Numbered from the stretch's first letter, positions 14,736 to 23,051 are shown. The stretch: 26,952 nt of DNA from CAZEPJ01 sp964514105 (GCA_964514105.1 CAZEPJ010000060.1:1-26952); one strand, 5' to 3'. Program-made: numbers and translations. The notes: generated from the sequence alone by a model not told the origin.

Positions 14736-17558
14736 TCACCCACGTTGGGCTCCGGTCCCCCTTCCCAGCGCCTCGCGGACCCTGCGGGCCAGGATGTCGC
14801 GGGAAAACGGCTTTTGCAGGAACTGCACGCCTGGCTCCAACACGCCTTCATGGTCGATGACGTCGGCCGTGTACCCGGACATGTACAGGCATCGCAGCTC
14901 GGGCCGCGGGGAGCGGAGCAGATGGAAGAGTTCTCGGCCGTTCATTCCCGGCATGATGACATCGGTGAGAAGGAGGTGGATCCGGCCCCGGTGCTCTCCG
15001 GATAGCCGGATCGCCTCCTCGGGCGTGCCGGCGCTGAGGACCCGGTAGCCCAGGTCCTCGAGGACGATCCGGCTCAATGCCAGGACCTCCGGTTCGTCCT
15101 CCACGAGGAGAATCGTCTCCGAGCCTCCCTCCACCGGGACTCCTTCTCCGCAATGGGTCGAGGCCGCCACAGACCCAAGCCGCGGAAGGTAGATCGACAT
15201 GGTCGTTCCCTGCTCCGGCTGGCTGGACACTTGGATGAATCCGTCGTTCTGCTTCACGATGCCGTACACCGTGGCCAACCCCAACCCCGTCCCCTTGCCG
15301 ATCTCTTTTGTGGTAAAGAAGGGCTCGAAGAGATGCTCCAACACCTTCTCGTCCATGCCACATCCGTCGTCGGCCACGGCCAGGATCACGTACTCCCCCG
15401 GGAGCGAGCCGGCGTGCTCCACACAGAAGGCCTCATCCAGCACCACGTTTGCGGTCTCGATGCTGATCTTCCCGGATCCTCCAATGGCGTCGCGGGCGTT
15501 GACCACCAGATTGGCCAGGATCTGATCGATCTGGGAAGGGTCCACCATGACGGTCCAGAGGTCCGGGCCGGGACTCCACGTCAGGTGGATGTCCTCCCCG
15601 ATCAGCCGCCTCAACATCTTGAGGAGATCCTCCACCGTCTCGTTGAGATCCAGGGCCTGGGGGCTGACGGCTTGCCTGCGCGCGAAGCCCAGGAGCTGTC
15701 GCACGAGATCCGCGGCGCGCATTCCGGCCTTCTGGATTTCCACGAGGCCGGCGCGAAGAGGGCTGTCCGGCTCGATGCTTGCCAGTGCCAGGTCGGCATA
15801 TCCCAGAATGGCCGTCAGCTTGTTGTTGAAGTCGTGGGCCACCCCCCCCGCCAGCCGCCCCACGGCCTCCATCTTCTGCGCTTGCCTCAACTGGGCCTCG
15901 AGCCTTTGCCTCTCGGCATCGGCCCGGACACGCTCCGTGATATCGAGCAGGAAGTTGAGGGTCGCCGGATTCCCCTGCCACTCGATGGCCACCACGTTCA
16001 ACTCCACCCACAGCGTCTCTCCGCAGCGATGCAGGATCCGGAATGGGTATCGATTGGGGACTTCCACGCCTTGCTGACGCTTGAGGTGCCGATCCAAGAC
16101 CATGGGGCGGTCGTCGGGATGGATGAACTCGATGAACGGCCGGGACGTCAATTCCTCCTTGCTGTGTCCGATGATCTGCGCGGTCCGGGCGTTGACGAAC
16201 CTCAGGAAGCCTCCCTGGGCCACGAAGATCGCCTCACCGGCGTTCTCCACCAGGATGCGGTACTTCTCCTCGCTCTCCCGGAGGGCGGCCTCGGCCCGTT
16301 TGCGCTCCGCGATGTCGCGCGAGACGCCGAAAAGACCGATCAGGGCCCCTTCCGCATCCCGGATGCCTTTGACCGTGTTTTCCATCCAGAGGGTGGACCC
16401 ATCCTTTCGGTAGTACTCCAGCTCGATGATCAACGACCGATCCGGGTCCGCGTCCCCGGCCGCCTCCCGCCTCATCTCCTCCTCGAATCGCTGTTGGACC
16501 CGGCGGCACGACTCGGGCGTGAGCATCTGCTCCAGGGAATGCCGCTTGCGCTCCTCCGGGGTGAAGCCCAAGATCTTCTCGATGGAGGGACTGACGTATG
16601 TGGTGTGGAAGCCCTCATCCGTGGTCCAGACGATGTCGACCATCTTCTCGGCGAGGAACCTGAACTTCTCCTCGCTTTGCTTCAGGGCCTCCTCCGCCTG
16701 TTTGCGGGCCGTGACGTCATCGTACAGGATGAACTGCTTGCGGGAAGGGAGGGTCACCGGACGGAAGAGGATGGTCTTGATCCCTCCGCCTTTGCACACG
16801 ACGTCGAAGGTGCGTGGCCGCATCTCAAGCTCCGGATAGCGGCCCAGATCCTCCTTCCATGTCTCCCGAACCATGCGTCGGTAATCGGCATCCGGGTAGG
16901 CCAGCCTGAACCACTCCCTGCCCGTGGGGATCTGGGAGAGCTCGTAGCCGAACATCTGCACGAATGCGTCGTTCACGTACTCGTACCGGCCTTGTTCGTC
17001 GATCAGGCTCATCCCCAGGGGGGACTTGTCGCTGAGCATCCGGAAGCGCTCCTCGCTCTCCCGCAGGGCCTGCTCCATGCGCTTCTGCCGGGTGACGTCC
17101 CGAAAGCTCCACAGCCGGCCTGCCATGCGCCCCTCCTGGAGCAGGGGGCAGGAAAACCGCTCGAAGAACCGGCCGTCCTTGAAGGCAAGGGTGTCCCAGT
17201 CCTGGTCGGTGGACTGGTAAAGCGCCTGGACCTTGGCGAGAAAGGCCTGGGGATCCACGAGCTGCTCGAGGACAGAGTCGAGCAGGGCCTGATCATCGCG
17301 CGATGCCACCAGATCAGCCGGTATGCGCCACATCTCCTGGAAGCGGGAATTGGTGTGCAGGACGCGCCCCCCATCGTCGATGACGAGGATCCCGTCCGCG
17401 GTGGATTCGATGATGGCGTTGAGTTCGTTCTGCGTCTTCTTCTGGGCCGCAGTGGCCTGCTCCCACTCGTGCTTGAGCCCTTCCAGTTCGGCGACCCGCC
17501 GCCGGCACTCGGCCAACTCCGCTTGGAGCCGTGTGTCGCTTCCCTTGTGCTTTCCCAT
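14736..17558 (-). CDS. Hybrid sensor histidine kinase with four PAS domains and a receiver
   Basis: This 940-residue protein has no convincing transmembrane segment and is probably a cytoplasmic sensor. The order is: a short coiled coil (10-45), PAS domains at about 45-165, 170-290, 295-425 and 430-550, a dimerisation helix with phosphorylated His575 in GGVAHDFNNK, an ATPase domain with DDGCGMDE and GKGTGLGLATV, and a C-terminal receiver. The receiver has acidic EDE, phosphoacceptor Asp866 in LLTDVIMPG, and a Lys in LQKPFS. The PAS ligand is unknown. ATG 17558 is preceded by GGAG seven bases upstream; the longer frame to 17651 lacks a ribosome site. The gene stands alone, convergent with the C_GCAxxG_C_C gene and divergent from nikR. 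No output regulator is adjacent. Confidence 0.9.
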   Translation of the reverse strand: MGKHKGSDTRLQAELAECRRRVAELEGLKHEWEQATAAQKKTQNELNAIIESTADGILVIDDGGRVLHTNSRFQEMWRIPADLVASRDDQALLDSVLEQLVDPQAFLAKVQALYQSTDQDWDTLAFKDGRFFERFSCPLLQEGRMAGRLWSFRDVTRQKRMEQALRESEERFRMLSDKSPLGMSLIDEQGRYEYVNDAFVQMFGYELSQIPTGREWFRLAYPDADYRRMVRETWKEDLGRYPELEMRPRTFDVVCKGGGIKTILFRPVTLPSRKQFILYDDVTARKQAEEALKQSEEKFRFLAEKMVDIVWTTDEGFHTTYVSPSIEKILGFTPEERKRHSLEQMLTPESCRRVQQRFEEEMRREAAGDADPDRSLIIELEYYRKDGSTLWMENTVKGIRDAEGALIGLFGVSRDIAERKRAEAALRESEEKYRILVENAGEAIFVAQGGFLRFVNARTAQIIGHSKEELTSRPFIEFIHPDDRPMVLDRHLKRQQGVEVPNRYPFRILHRCGETLWVELNVVAIEWQGNPATLNFLLDITERVRADAERQRLEAQLRQAQKMEAVGRLAGGVAHDFNNKLTAILGYADLALASIEPDSPLRAGLVEIQKAGMRAADLVRQLLGFARRQAVSPQALDLNETVEDLLKMLRRLIGEDIHLTWSPGPDLWTVMVDPSQIDQILANLVVNARDAIGGSGKISIETANVVLDEAFCVEHAGSLPGEYVILAVADDGCGMDEKVLEHLFEPFFTTKEIGKGTGLGLATVYGIVKQNDGFIQVSSQPEQGTTMSIYLPRLGSVAASTHCGEGVPVEGGSETILLVEDEPEVLALSRIVLEDLGYRVLSAGTPEEAIRLSGEHRGRIHLLLTDVIMPGMNGRELFHLLRSPRPELRCLYMSGYTADVIDHEGVLEPGVQFLQKPFSRDILARRVREALGRGTGAQRG

Positions 17559-17752
17559 GACGCCGCTCCGGGAGAGATGATCCCAACCGCACCGGCCTGA
17601 GAGGCGAGCGATCGGGCCGCGCCTGATCCCCATCTTATGACCGTACCGCACCCAAAGGTCAATACACCGCTCCCGGTGGCCGCCGGGCGGCCAACGGCAG
17701 GAGCGGGGTGGGGCTTCCCGTCAAACCAGGCCATCGCGTGCAGAAGGGGGGC

Positions 17753-17781
17753 TTGACATGGAGTGGCATTCCTCCTACTAT
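17753..17781 (+). promoter_or_regulatory. Strong sigma70 promoter for nikR
   Basis: TTGACA (17753-17758) and TACTAT (17776-17781) are separated by exactly 17 bases. Transcription would start near 17788. The ATG at 17758 lies inside this promoter and so cannot be the nikR start. The sequence GTAACAC at 17783-17789, at the transcription start, resembles NikR half-sites reported for related bacteria and would allow autoregulation. Confidence 0.75.
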
Positions 17782-17805
17782 CGTAACACCAACAAGGAGC
17801 GCACC

Positions 17806-18225
17806 GTGTCCCGGGTCACCCGCTTCGGCATCTCCATGGACAGCCGACTTCTGGAGCGGTTCGACGAACGCATCCGGTCCAAGGGGTACAGCAATCGATC
17901 GGAAGCCATTCGGGACCTGATCCGGGACAGCTTGGTGGAAGCGGAGTGGGAGGGGGGGGAGGCCGAGACCCTGGGGACCATCACCATCGTGTACGACCAC
18001 CATACCCGGGAGATCTCCAATGCCCTCACGCGTCTTCAGCACGACTTCTTCCGCTCCATCGTATCCACCACCCACATCCACGTGGACGAGCACAACTGCC
18101 TGGAGGTGCTCATCGTGCGGGGCAAGGGCGGGGAGATCAAGCGCATTGCGGATCGCCTCATCGGGACGAGGGGGGTCAAACACGGAAAGCTCTCCGTGAC
18201 CACCACGGGGAGGCACCTGACCTGA
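17806..18225 (+). CDS. nikR: Nickel-responsive transcriptional regulator NikR
   Basis: This 139-residue regulator combines an N-terminal ribbon-helix-helix DNA-binding domain (VTRFGISMDSRLLERFDE and the GYSNRSEAIRDLIRD helix pair) with a C-terminal ACT-like nickel-binding domain. The nickel ligands are all present: His in YDHHTRE, His-x-His in THIHVDEH, and Cys in HNCLEV. Nickel binding makes NikR repress uptake genes. The GTG at 17806 has AAGGAG six bases upstream and matches the family N-terminus. The 5' ATG at 17758 is in the promoter. The nickel uptake operon begins 62 bases downstream, past a T8 run and a palindrome. Confidence 0.95.
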   Translation: MSRVTRFGISMDSRLLERFDERIRSKGYSNRSEAIRDLIRDSLVEAEWEGGEAETLGTITIVYDHHTREISNALTRLQHDFFRSIVSTTHIHVDEHNCLEVLIVRGKGGEIKRIADRLIGTRGVKHGKLSVTTTGRHLT

Positions 18226-18241
18226 TTTTTTTTGCCCTGAA

Positions 18242-18270
18242 GGTAGCACGGCGCTTGAAATGATGCTACC
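18242..18270 (+). promoter_or_regulatory. Candidate NikR operator between nikR and nikM
   Basis: GGTAGCA (18242-18248) and TGCTACC (18264-18270) are perfect inverted repeats with a 15-base spacer, giving 22 bases centre to centre. That matches the half-site spacing of the E. coli NikR operator (GTATGA-N16-TCATAC). The palindrome ends 17 bases ahead of the nikM start. A run of eight T (18226-18233) precedes it. Half-site identity with NikR boxes is only partial. Confidence 0.5.
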
Positions 18271-18287
18271 GGAAAGGAGAGCGAGGC

Positions 18288-19682
18288 ATGCATATTCCCG
18301 ACGGCTATCTGGGGCCGGTGACGTACGGAGGGCTCTGGGCGGCCATGGCCCCCGTCTGGGCGCACGCCTCCAGGCGGGTCAAGGCCGAGGTCCGGACCGC
18401 CCAGGTACCCCACCTGGCCATGGCTGCCGCGTACAGCCTCATCGTCATGATCTTCACCATCCCGCTTCCGGGGGGCACCACGGCTCACATGACCGGCGCC
18501 GCCCTGGTGGCCATCCTCCTGGACCCGTGGGCCGCGGTGCTGGCCGTGTCCGTCGCGCTCATCATCCAGGCCCTGATCTTCGGGGACGGCGGCATCACGG
18601 CCCTGGGAGCCAACTGCTTCAACATCGCCTTTGTGGGGAGCCTGGGGGGATACTGGACGTACCGCCTGGCGTCGGGCCTCGCGGCAAGGGTCAAGGGCGG
18701 TCAGGCAAGAGGTGCCGGGAGGACTCCCACGGCGCTCCATTTGACGGCCGGCGCCATAGCGGCCTACGCATCGGTCAATCTGGGGGGCCTGTGCACCGCG
18801 GTGCAGCTCGGCATCCAATCCACGATCCACCCGGGGAGCCCCAATCCCCAGTATTTCCCGTACCCCATGTCGGTGACCCTTCCGGCGGTCATGGTCCCGC
18901 ACCTGACCGCGGTGGGGGCCTTGGAGGGTGTGGTCACCTCCTTGGTCCTGGGATTCATCCGAAGGGTGCAGCCGGACATGGGGCGGGCGTGGAAGTCGGC
19001 CCTGGGGATCGTCCTGCTGGTCTCCATGTGGCCCATTTCCTCCACCCAGGCCCACGAGTTCTGGATCGAGGCCCGGGGCGGGCAGTACGCGGTGGTCTTC
19101 GGGCATGGCGACAGCCGCGAGGAGTTCGACACCAGCAGGATCAAGAAGGTCAGGGCCCTGGACGCCTCGGGTGGGGAGATGACGGTCAACTCCCAGAAGG
19201 CGGACAGGGCGGTCATCCTCAGGCCCCAGGGGGCCCCTTGCGTGATCGCCGTGGAGATCGACGGGGGGTACTGGTCCAAGACCATCTACGGCTGGAAGAA
19301 CGTTGGCAAGAGCAAGGCCAGCCGGGTAATCGAGGCCAATCGCACCCTCAACTTCTCCAAGGCGATCCTCTCCTGGGACGAGCCGGCCCTGATGCCCGCA
19401 GGGGAGGCGGCCATGGACCTGGTGCCGCTGGGAAAGCCCGCTCCCGGGGGCGGGAGCCTGGGGGTTCGGGTGTTGTCACAGGGCAGGCCGTTGGCTGGGG
19501 CGGAGGTTCTGGGAAAGGACCACCAGAGAATCGGCTCCACGGACGGGGAGGGGGTCATCCAGATTCCCCTGTCCAAGGGCCGCCATGTGCTCACCGTGAC
19601 CCACAAGGAGCCTCTGAAGGGCGATCCGGATGCGGACTTCCTGAGTCTGACCGCGACCCTGACTTTCGAGGTGGGGCCATGA
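18288..19682 (+). CDS. nikM: Nickel ECF transporter substrate component NikM fused to periplasmic NikK (DUF4198)
   Basis: This 464-residue protein has two parts. Residues 1-232 are a CbiM/NikM integral membrane S-component. It starts MHIPDG, so His2 and the N-terminal amine are in place, and His67 lies in GGTTAHMTG. These are the nickel ligands known from NikM structures. Residues 237-256 form a hydrophobic segment ending SSTQA-HEFWIEA, which looks exactly like the signal peptide of a free-standing DUF4198 (NikK) protein, and a DUF4198 domain fills 257-464 and ends in a Phe/Glu strand. NikM and NikK are usually separate genes. The fusion tethers the periplasmic domain to the channel. A GGAGAGCGAGG stretch precedes the ATG at 18288. 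Confidence 0.92.
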   Translation: MHIPDGYLGPVTYGGLWAAMAPVWAHASRRVKAEVRTAQVPHLAMAAAYSLIVMIFTIPLPGGTTAHMTGAALVAILLDPWAAVLAVSVALIIQALIFGDGGITALGANCFNIAFVGSLGGYWTYRLASGLAARVKGGQARGAGRTPTALHLTAGAIAAYASVNLGGLCTAVQLGIQSTIHPGSPNPQYFPYPMSVTLPAVMVPHLTAVGALEGVVTSLVLGFIRRVQPDMGRAWKSALGIVLLVSMWPISSTQAHEFWIEARGGQYAVVFGHGDSREEFDTSRIKKVRALDASGGEMTVNSQKADRAVILRPQGAPCVIAVEIDGGYWSKTIYGWKNVGKSKASRVIEANRTLNFSKAILSWDEPALMPAGEAAMDLVPLGKPAPGGGSLGVRVLSQGRPLAGAEVLGKDHQRIGSTDGEGVIQIPLSKGRHVLTVTHKEPLKGDPDADFLSLTATLTFEVGP

Positions 19683-19727
19683 GGGGGGAAGGCAGCACGC
19701 AGGAGGCAAGAGGCGTGAAGAGCGGGA

Positions 19728-19755
19728 CGTTGGGCGTTGGGCGTTGGGCGTTGGG
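19728..19755 (+). repeat. Four tandem copies of heptamer CGTTGGG
   Basis: CGTTGGG is repeated four times without a mismatch, in the 131-base gap between nikM-nikK and nikL. The surrounding sequence is purine-rich and carries no gene. The complementary unit CCCAACG resembles the CGAACGC-type heptamers found beside the four-helix-bundle gene at 8471-8484. Confidence 0.75.
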
Positions 19756-19813
19756 GGGAAGACGCTTCACCGAAAGGGCCTTGCCCGCCCCCCCACGCCG
19801 GAGAAGGATCACC

Positions 19814-20284
19814 ATGCATCTCGTCGCGGCCGCCGCATGGGTCGCAGTCCTCGGCTCGTCGGCCTGGGGGCACACCATCCACTATGCCGTGGAGCCCAAG
19901 GGCATGACGGTCCGCGTCTTTTATGCCGCAAACGATCCGGCGAGCTATGCGGAATACGAACTCATGGGGCCGGGCGACACCTTGCCCCATCAGACGGGCC
20001 GCACGGACAAGAACGGGTGCGTGTCGTTTCTCCCCGACCGTCCGGGAGTCTGGCAGGTGAAGGTCCTGGGGGAGTCCTCCCATGGGTTCCACGGGGTCAC
20101 CATCGACGTGAGGGTGGATCAACAACTGGGGCTCGAGTCCTTCTCCAAGCCCCTTCTGGCCACCCACACCAAGCTCATCACCGGCATCAGCCTCATCATT
20201 GGCGTTGCCGGCATCTACGCGTATCTGCGGTCCCGGAAGCGGACCGATGAGCCCAGCGGAAAGCAGGCCAATACCCATCAGTGA
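19814..20284 (+). CDS. nikL: NikL-like membrane-anchored nickel transport accessory protein
   Basis: This 156-residue protein has a signal-like N-terminus (residues 1-19, ending SSAWG before HTIHY), an extracytoplasmic beta domain of about 95 residues (KGMTVRVFYAAND, then FLPDRPGVWQVKVLG, then GFHGVTIDVRV), and a C-terminal transmembrane helix (LITGISLIIGVAGIYAYL) with a short basic tail. This is the arrangement of NikL in NikMKLQO nickel ECF systems. Several exposed His residues (His20, His23, and others) could bind metal. The ATG at 19814 has GAGAAGGA six bases upstream. It sits between the NikM-NikK fusion and the outer-membrane barrel. Confidence 0.78.
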   Translation: MHLVAAAAWVAVLGSSAWGHTIHYAVEPKGMTVRVFYAANDPASYAEYELMGPGDTLPHQTGRTDKNGCVSFLPDRPGVWQVKVLGESSHGFHGVTIDVRVDQQLGLESFSKPLLATHTKLITGISLIIGVAGIYAYLRSRKRTDEPSGKQANTHQ

Positions 20285-20296
20285 GGAGGCAGTGAT

Positions 20297-21274
20297 ATGA
20301 AGAGGATCGTCTTCGCGGTGTTGCTGGTGCTGTTCCTCTGGCCGGCCGGTGCTTCCGCCCACCACGGGGGGGTGAGCCTGGCCTTCGGCCCCGGGACGCC
20401 CATCGAGACCAATTCCCCCCTGACCCTTCCCCAGGGCGGCTTCGTGGTGTCGACCCGGTTCGAACATGTGGATTGGCGGGAGTTCGACTACGCGGAGCCC
20501 AACAAGGACGTCTTCAATTTCTACAAGCTGGGCCTCTCGTACGGCATCACGCCGTTCCTGAGCGGGACGATCTGGTTCCCGTACAACTACAAGCATCAGG
20601 ACAGTCTGGGAGATCTGCAGGGCTTCGGCGACCTGGGGATGCAGTTCATGCTGGGGTTCAACCACAACCCCAGGAAGGGCTGGGGCCTCAACAGCGCCGA
20701 GGACACCGCGGCCACCCTGGAGGGGACCGGGACCACGTACTTCGCCGCCATCGCCGGCATGTCGTTTCCAACCGGGAAATGGAAGGAGAAGCTGGGTGGG
20801 GAGATCGATCCCGGGATGCAGTCGGGCTTCGGCAGCCCGGCATTCAACCTGGGGTTTGCCGCCGCGCGGCAGGTCTGGGGGCCTCTCTCCATGGTCGCCG
20901 ACACCGGGCTGGACCTTTACTCCCCCCGAGAGGGTTTCAGATTCGGGACCGAGTGGCGGGTAAACGTGGCCGGCGTCTACGAGATCTGGGGAAGGCCCGA
21001 GGCCTTCGTCAACAAGATCGACGGCATCCTGGAGTTCAACTACCTCAACCTGAGCCGCGACAAGGAGAACGGGGACGGGTTGCAGGCCACGGGGGGCAAC
21101 ATCCTGTATCTCACCCCGGGTCTCCGATTCTCATTTCCGGCCCTCCAGAATGCCAGCCTCGGGGTGGGATTGAAGATCCCCATCGTGAAATGGCTCAACG
21201 AGAGAAGCGACCAGCAGGGGGGTGAGGGGCTGGAGAAGTTCCGGGTGATCACGACGTTGTCGTTCTTCTTCTAG
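20297..21274 (+). CDS. Outer-membrane beta-barrel protein in the nickel operon
   Basis: This 325-residue protein has a clear signal peptide (about 1-22, ending ASA) followed by a His-His-Gly-Gly N-terminus. It is rich in alternating hydrophobic strands, aromatic residues and Gly/Asn turns, and ends in an aromatic strand TLSFFF with Phe at the C-terminus, the usual outer-membrane insertion signal. It resembles the transporter-like barrels related to phenol-degradation meta-pathway proteins. The ATG has GGAGG nine to thirteen bases upstream and begins 12 bases after nikL; nikQ follows by 18 bases. The position inside the nickel operon suggests a nickel-specific porin or receptor. No TonB box was seen. 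Confidence 0.8.
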   Translation: MKRIVFAVLLVLFLWPAGASAHHGGVSLAFGPGTPIETNSPLTLPQGGFVVSTRFEHVDWREFDYAEPNKDVFNFYKLGLSYGITPFLSGTIWFPYNYKHQDSLGDLQGFGDLGMQFMLGFNHNPRKGWGLNSAEDTAATLEGTGTTYFAAIAGMSFPTGKWKEKLGGEIDPGMQSGFGSPAFNLGFAAARQVWGPLSMVADTGLDLYSPREGFRFGTEWRVNVAGVYEIWGRPEAFVNKIDGILEFNYLNLSRDKENGDGLQATGGNILYLTPGLRFSFPALQNASLGVGLKIPIVKWLNERSDQQGGEGLEKFRVITTLSFFF

Positions 21275-21292
21275 CGCGGAAGTGACGGCCCG

Positions 21293-22219
21293 ATGGAAGA
21301 ACGAATCCCAGAGTTTCTGCGCCGCAGGCCGCCCCCGCCGGGTCCTGTTCCCCGCCGGGGCGGCCTGTCGCCGGCGTTCATGGACAAGGCCGTCTCTCAC
21401 GTCTCGGGGTTTGTGGAGGCGACCTATGCCCAGTGGGACCTGGCGACCCGGGCGGGGTTCCTCCAGGGCCTGGACCCGAGGGTCAAGGTCGTCTTTCTGG
21501 TCTTGTTTGTGGTGGTGGTGAGCCTCAGACGGACGATCCAGGCCCAACTGGCCGTCGCCGCTTTTCTCCTGGTCCTGGTCACCATCTCGCGGGTATCCCT
21601 CCGGGCCCTGTATGGACGAACGCTGCCGCTGGCGTTCGTCTTCGGGACGGTGGTGGCCCTCCCCTCCGCGCTCAACATCTTCACCCCCGGCGAGGTGTGG
21701 ATCCCCATCCTGCACCTCTCGGCCCCCAAGACCATCCTCTGGCTGACCGTCCCCGAGACGGTGGGCATCTCGCGGGAGGGGGCGGCAGGCGTGCTCCTGC
21801 TCACGTCCCGGGTGGTCAACTCCCTGACCATCACCTTCCTGGTCCTCTATACCACGCCCATCACGGAGTTCGTCCGGGCCCTCAAGCTCTTTCGCGTCCC
21901 GGACACCATGCTCCTGGTGATCCTTCTGGCGTACAAGTACGTCTTCGTCTTCGTCAAGACCATAGAGGGGATGCACCTGGCCCGCAAGGCGCGACTTGCG
22001 GGCGGGGTGGATGAGGCCGAGGCCCGGCGCTGGGCGGCGGGGCGCATGGCCCAGATCTTCCGACGTACCCAGCTGCGGTGCGACGAGCTCTTCCGGGCTA
22101 TGCTGGCCAGGGGGTTCTCTGGTACCATTCAGGTGCGGGAGGCCAGCGCCATGGCACGACGGGATTGGGCTTCGGGGATAGGGGTCCTGGCCGCGGCCGG
22201 GGCCTTTTGCATGCTGTGA
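21293..22219 (+). CDS. nikQ: Nickel ECF transporter transmembrane T-component (NikQ/CbiQ)
   Basis: This 308-residue inner-membrane protein is the energy-coupling T-component, linking NikM to the ATPase. Hydrophobic helices cluster at about 60-105 and 165-235 and at the extreme C-terminus (residues 287-305). The coupling-helix motifs of the family appear as LARKARLAGG near residue 230 and LARGFSGT near 273; both contact the ATPase Q-loop. The N-terminal 35 residues are Pro/Arg-rich, which is unusual. The ATG at 21293 has only a weak GGAAG upstream. It is followed 22 bases later by nikO. Confidence 0.9.
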   Translation: MEERIPEFLRRRPPPPGPVPRRGGLSPAFMDKAVSHVSGFVEATYAQWDLATRAGFLQGLDPRVKVVFLVLFVVVVSLRRTIQAQLAVAAFLLVLVTISRVSLRALYGRTLPLAFVFGTVVALPSALNIFTPGEVWIPILHLSAPKTILWLTVPETVGISREGAAGVLLLTSRVVNSLTITFLVLYTTPITEFVRALKLFRVPDTMLLVILLAYKYVFVFVKTIEGMHLARKARLAGGVDEAEARRWAAGRMAQIFRRTQLRCDELFRAMLARGFSGTIQVREASAMARRDWASGIGVLAAAGAFCML

Positions 22220-22241
22220 GGGGATCCGGGAGGGGTTGCCC

Positions 22242-23051
22242 GTGAACGGCATCTTTGCCCTGGAGGGGGTGCAGTACGCCTACCACGGGAGATTCCTTGC
22301 CCTGGCCGGGGTCGACCTGGAGGTGCCGGAGGGGGCGCGGCTCGCCGTCATCGGGGCCAACGGCAGCGGCAAGTCCACGCTGCTGCAGATCCTGGCCGGG
22401 CTGGTGTACCCCGACCGTGGCCGGGTCTTCTTCCGGCAGCAGGAGGTCTCCGAGGCCAACCTCAAGGACCGGGCCTTCCTCCGGTTCTTCCGGGAGCGGG
22501 TGGGGTTCGTGTTCCAGGATGCCGATGTACAGCTCTTCTCGCCCACGGTCCTGGAGGAACTCATGTTCGGGCCTCTGCAGCTGGGGCTTTCGGAGGACGA
22601 GGCCCGGGATCGCAGCCTCCAGGTCATGGAGATGCTCTCCATCTCCGAGCTCGGCGGCCGCCCCTCGTACATGCTCTCCGGGGGGGAGAAGAAACGGGTG
22701 GCCATCGGCTCGGTCCTGACCATGAACCCGGAAGTGCTCCTGTTCGACGAGCCCACCAACGGCCTGGATCCCCGCACCCAGAGCTTCCTGGTGGAGCTCA
22801 TCTTCTCGCTGCACGAAGCAGGAAAGACCGTGGTCATCGCCACCCACGACCTGGTGCTCGTGGACGAGCTCCACGCCCAGGTCGTGGTCCTGTCCGAGGA
22901 CCACCGGGTGGCAGCCGTGGGCGAAAGCGACGACATCCTCCGGGACGAGGACCTCCTGCTTCGGGTGAACCTCATCCACGAGCACCTCCACCGCCACGAC
23001 GGCAAGGCCCACCGCCATTTGCATTCGCACCACTTGCTCCATCGGCATTGA
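22242..23051 (+). CDS. nikO: Nickel ECF transporter ATP-binding protein (NikO/CbiO) with His-rich tail
   Basis: This 269-residue ABC ATPase energises nickel import. Walker A GANGSGKST lies at residues 38-46. FVFQDADVQLF is the Q-loop, LSGGEKKR the signature, and VLLFDEPTNGLD the Walker B, with the switch His in IATHD. The C-terminal 26 residues hold 11 histidines in His-x-His and His-His pairs, a likely nickel store or sensor on the cytoplasmic side. GTG 22242 is preferred over TTG 22236 because GGGAGG lies eight bases upstream. It is the last gene of the operon; the next gene converges 66 bases away. Confidence 0.93.
   Translation: MNGIFALEGVQYAYHGRFLALAGVDLEVPEGARLAVIGANGSGKSTLLQILAGLVYPDRGRVFFRQQEVSEANLKDRAFLRFFRERVGFVFQDADVQLFSPTVLEELMFGPLQLGLSEDEARDRSLQVMEMLSISELGGRPSYMLSGGEKKRVAIGSVLTMNPEVLLFDEPTNGLDPRTQSFLVELIFSLHEAGKTVVIATHDLVLVDELHAQVVVLSEDHRVAAVGESDDILRDEDLLLRVNLIHEHLHRHDGKAHRHLHSHHLLHRH

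Noticed and set aside
15153..17600. 815-residue plus-strand frame opposite the sensor kinase
   Set aside because: It mirrors the kinase codons; no recognisable domain, signal or start site.
17758..17805. Longer NikR from ATG 17758
   Set aside because: The ATG lies between the -35 and -10 boxes of a strong promoter, and the extra 16 residues are not part of the family.
18226..18287. Cobalamin riboswitch before the CbiM-like gene
   Set aside because: The gap is only 62 bases and has no B12-box; NikR, not B12, is the likely regulator.
19728..19755. CRISPR-like array
   Set aside because: Units are 7 bases with no spacers; it is a simple tandem repeat.
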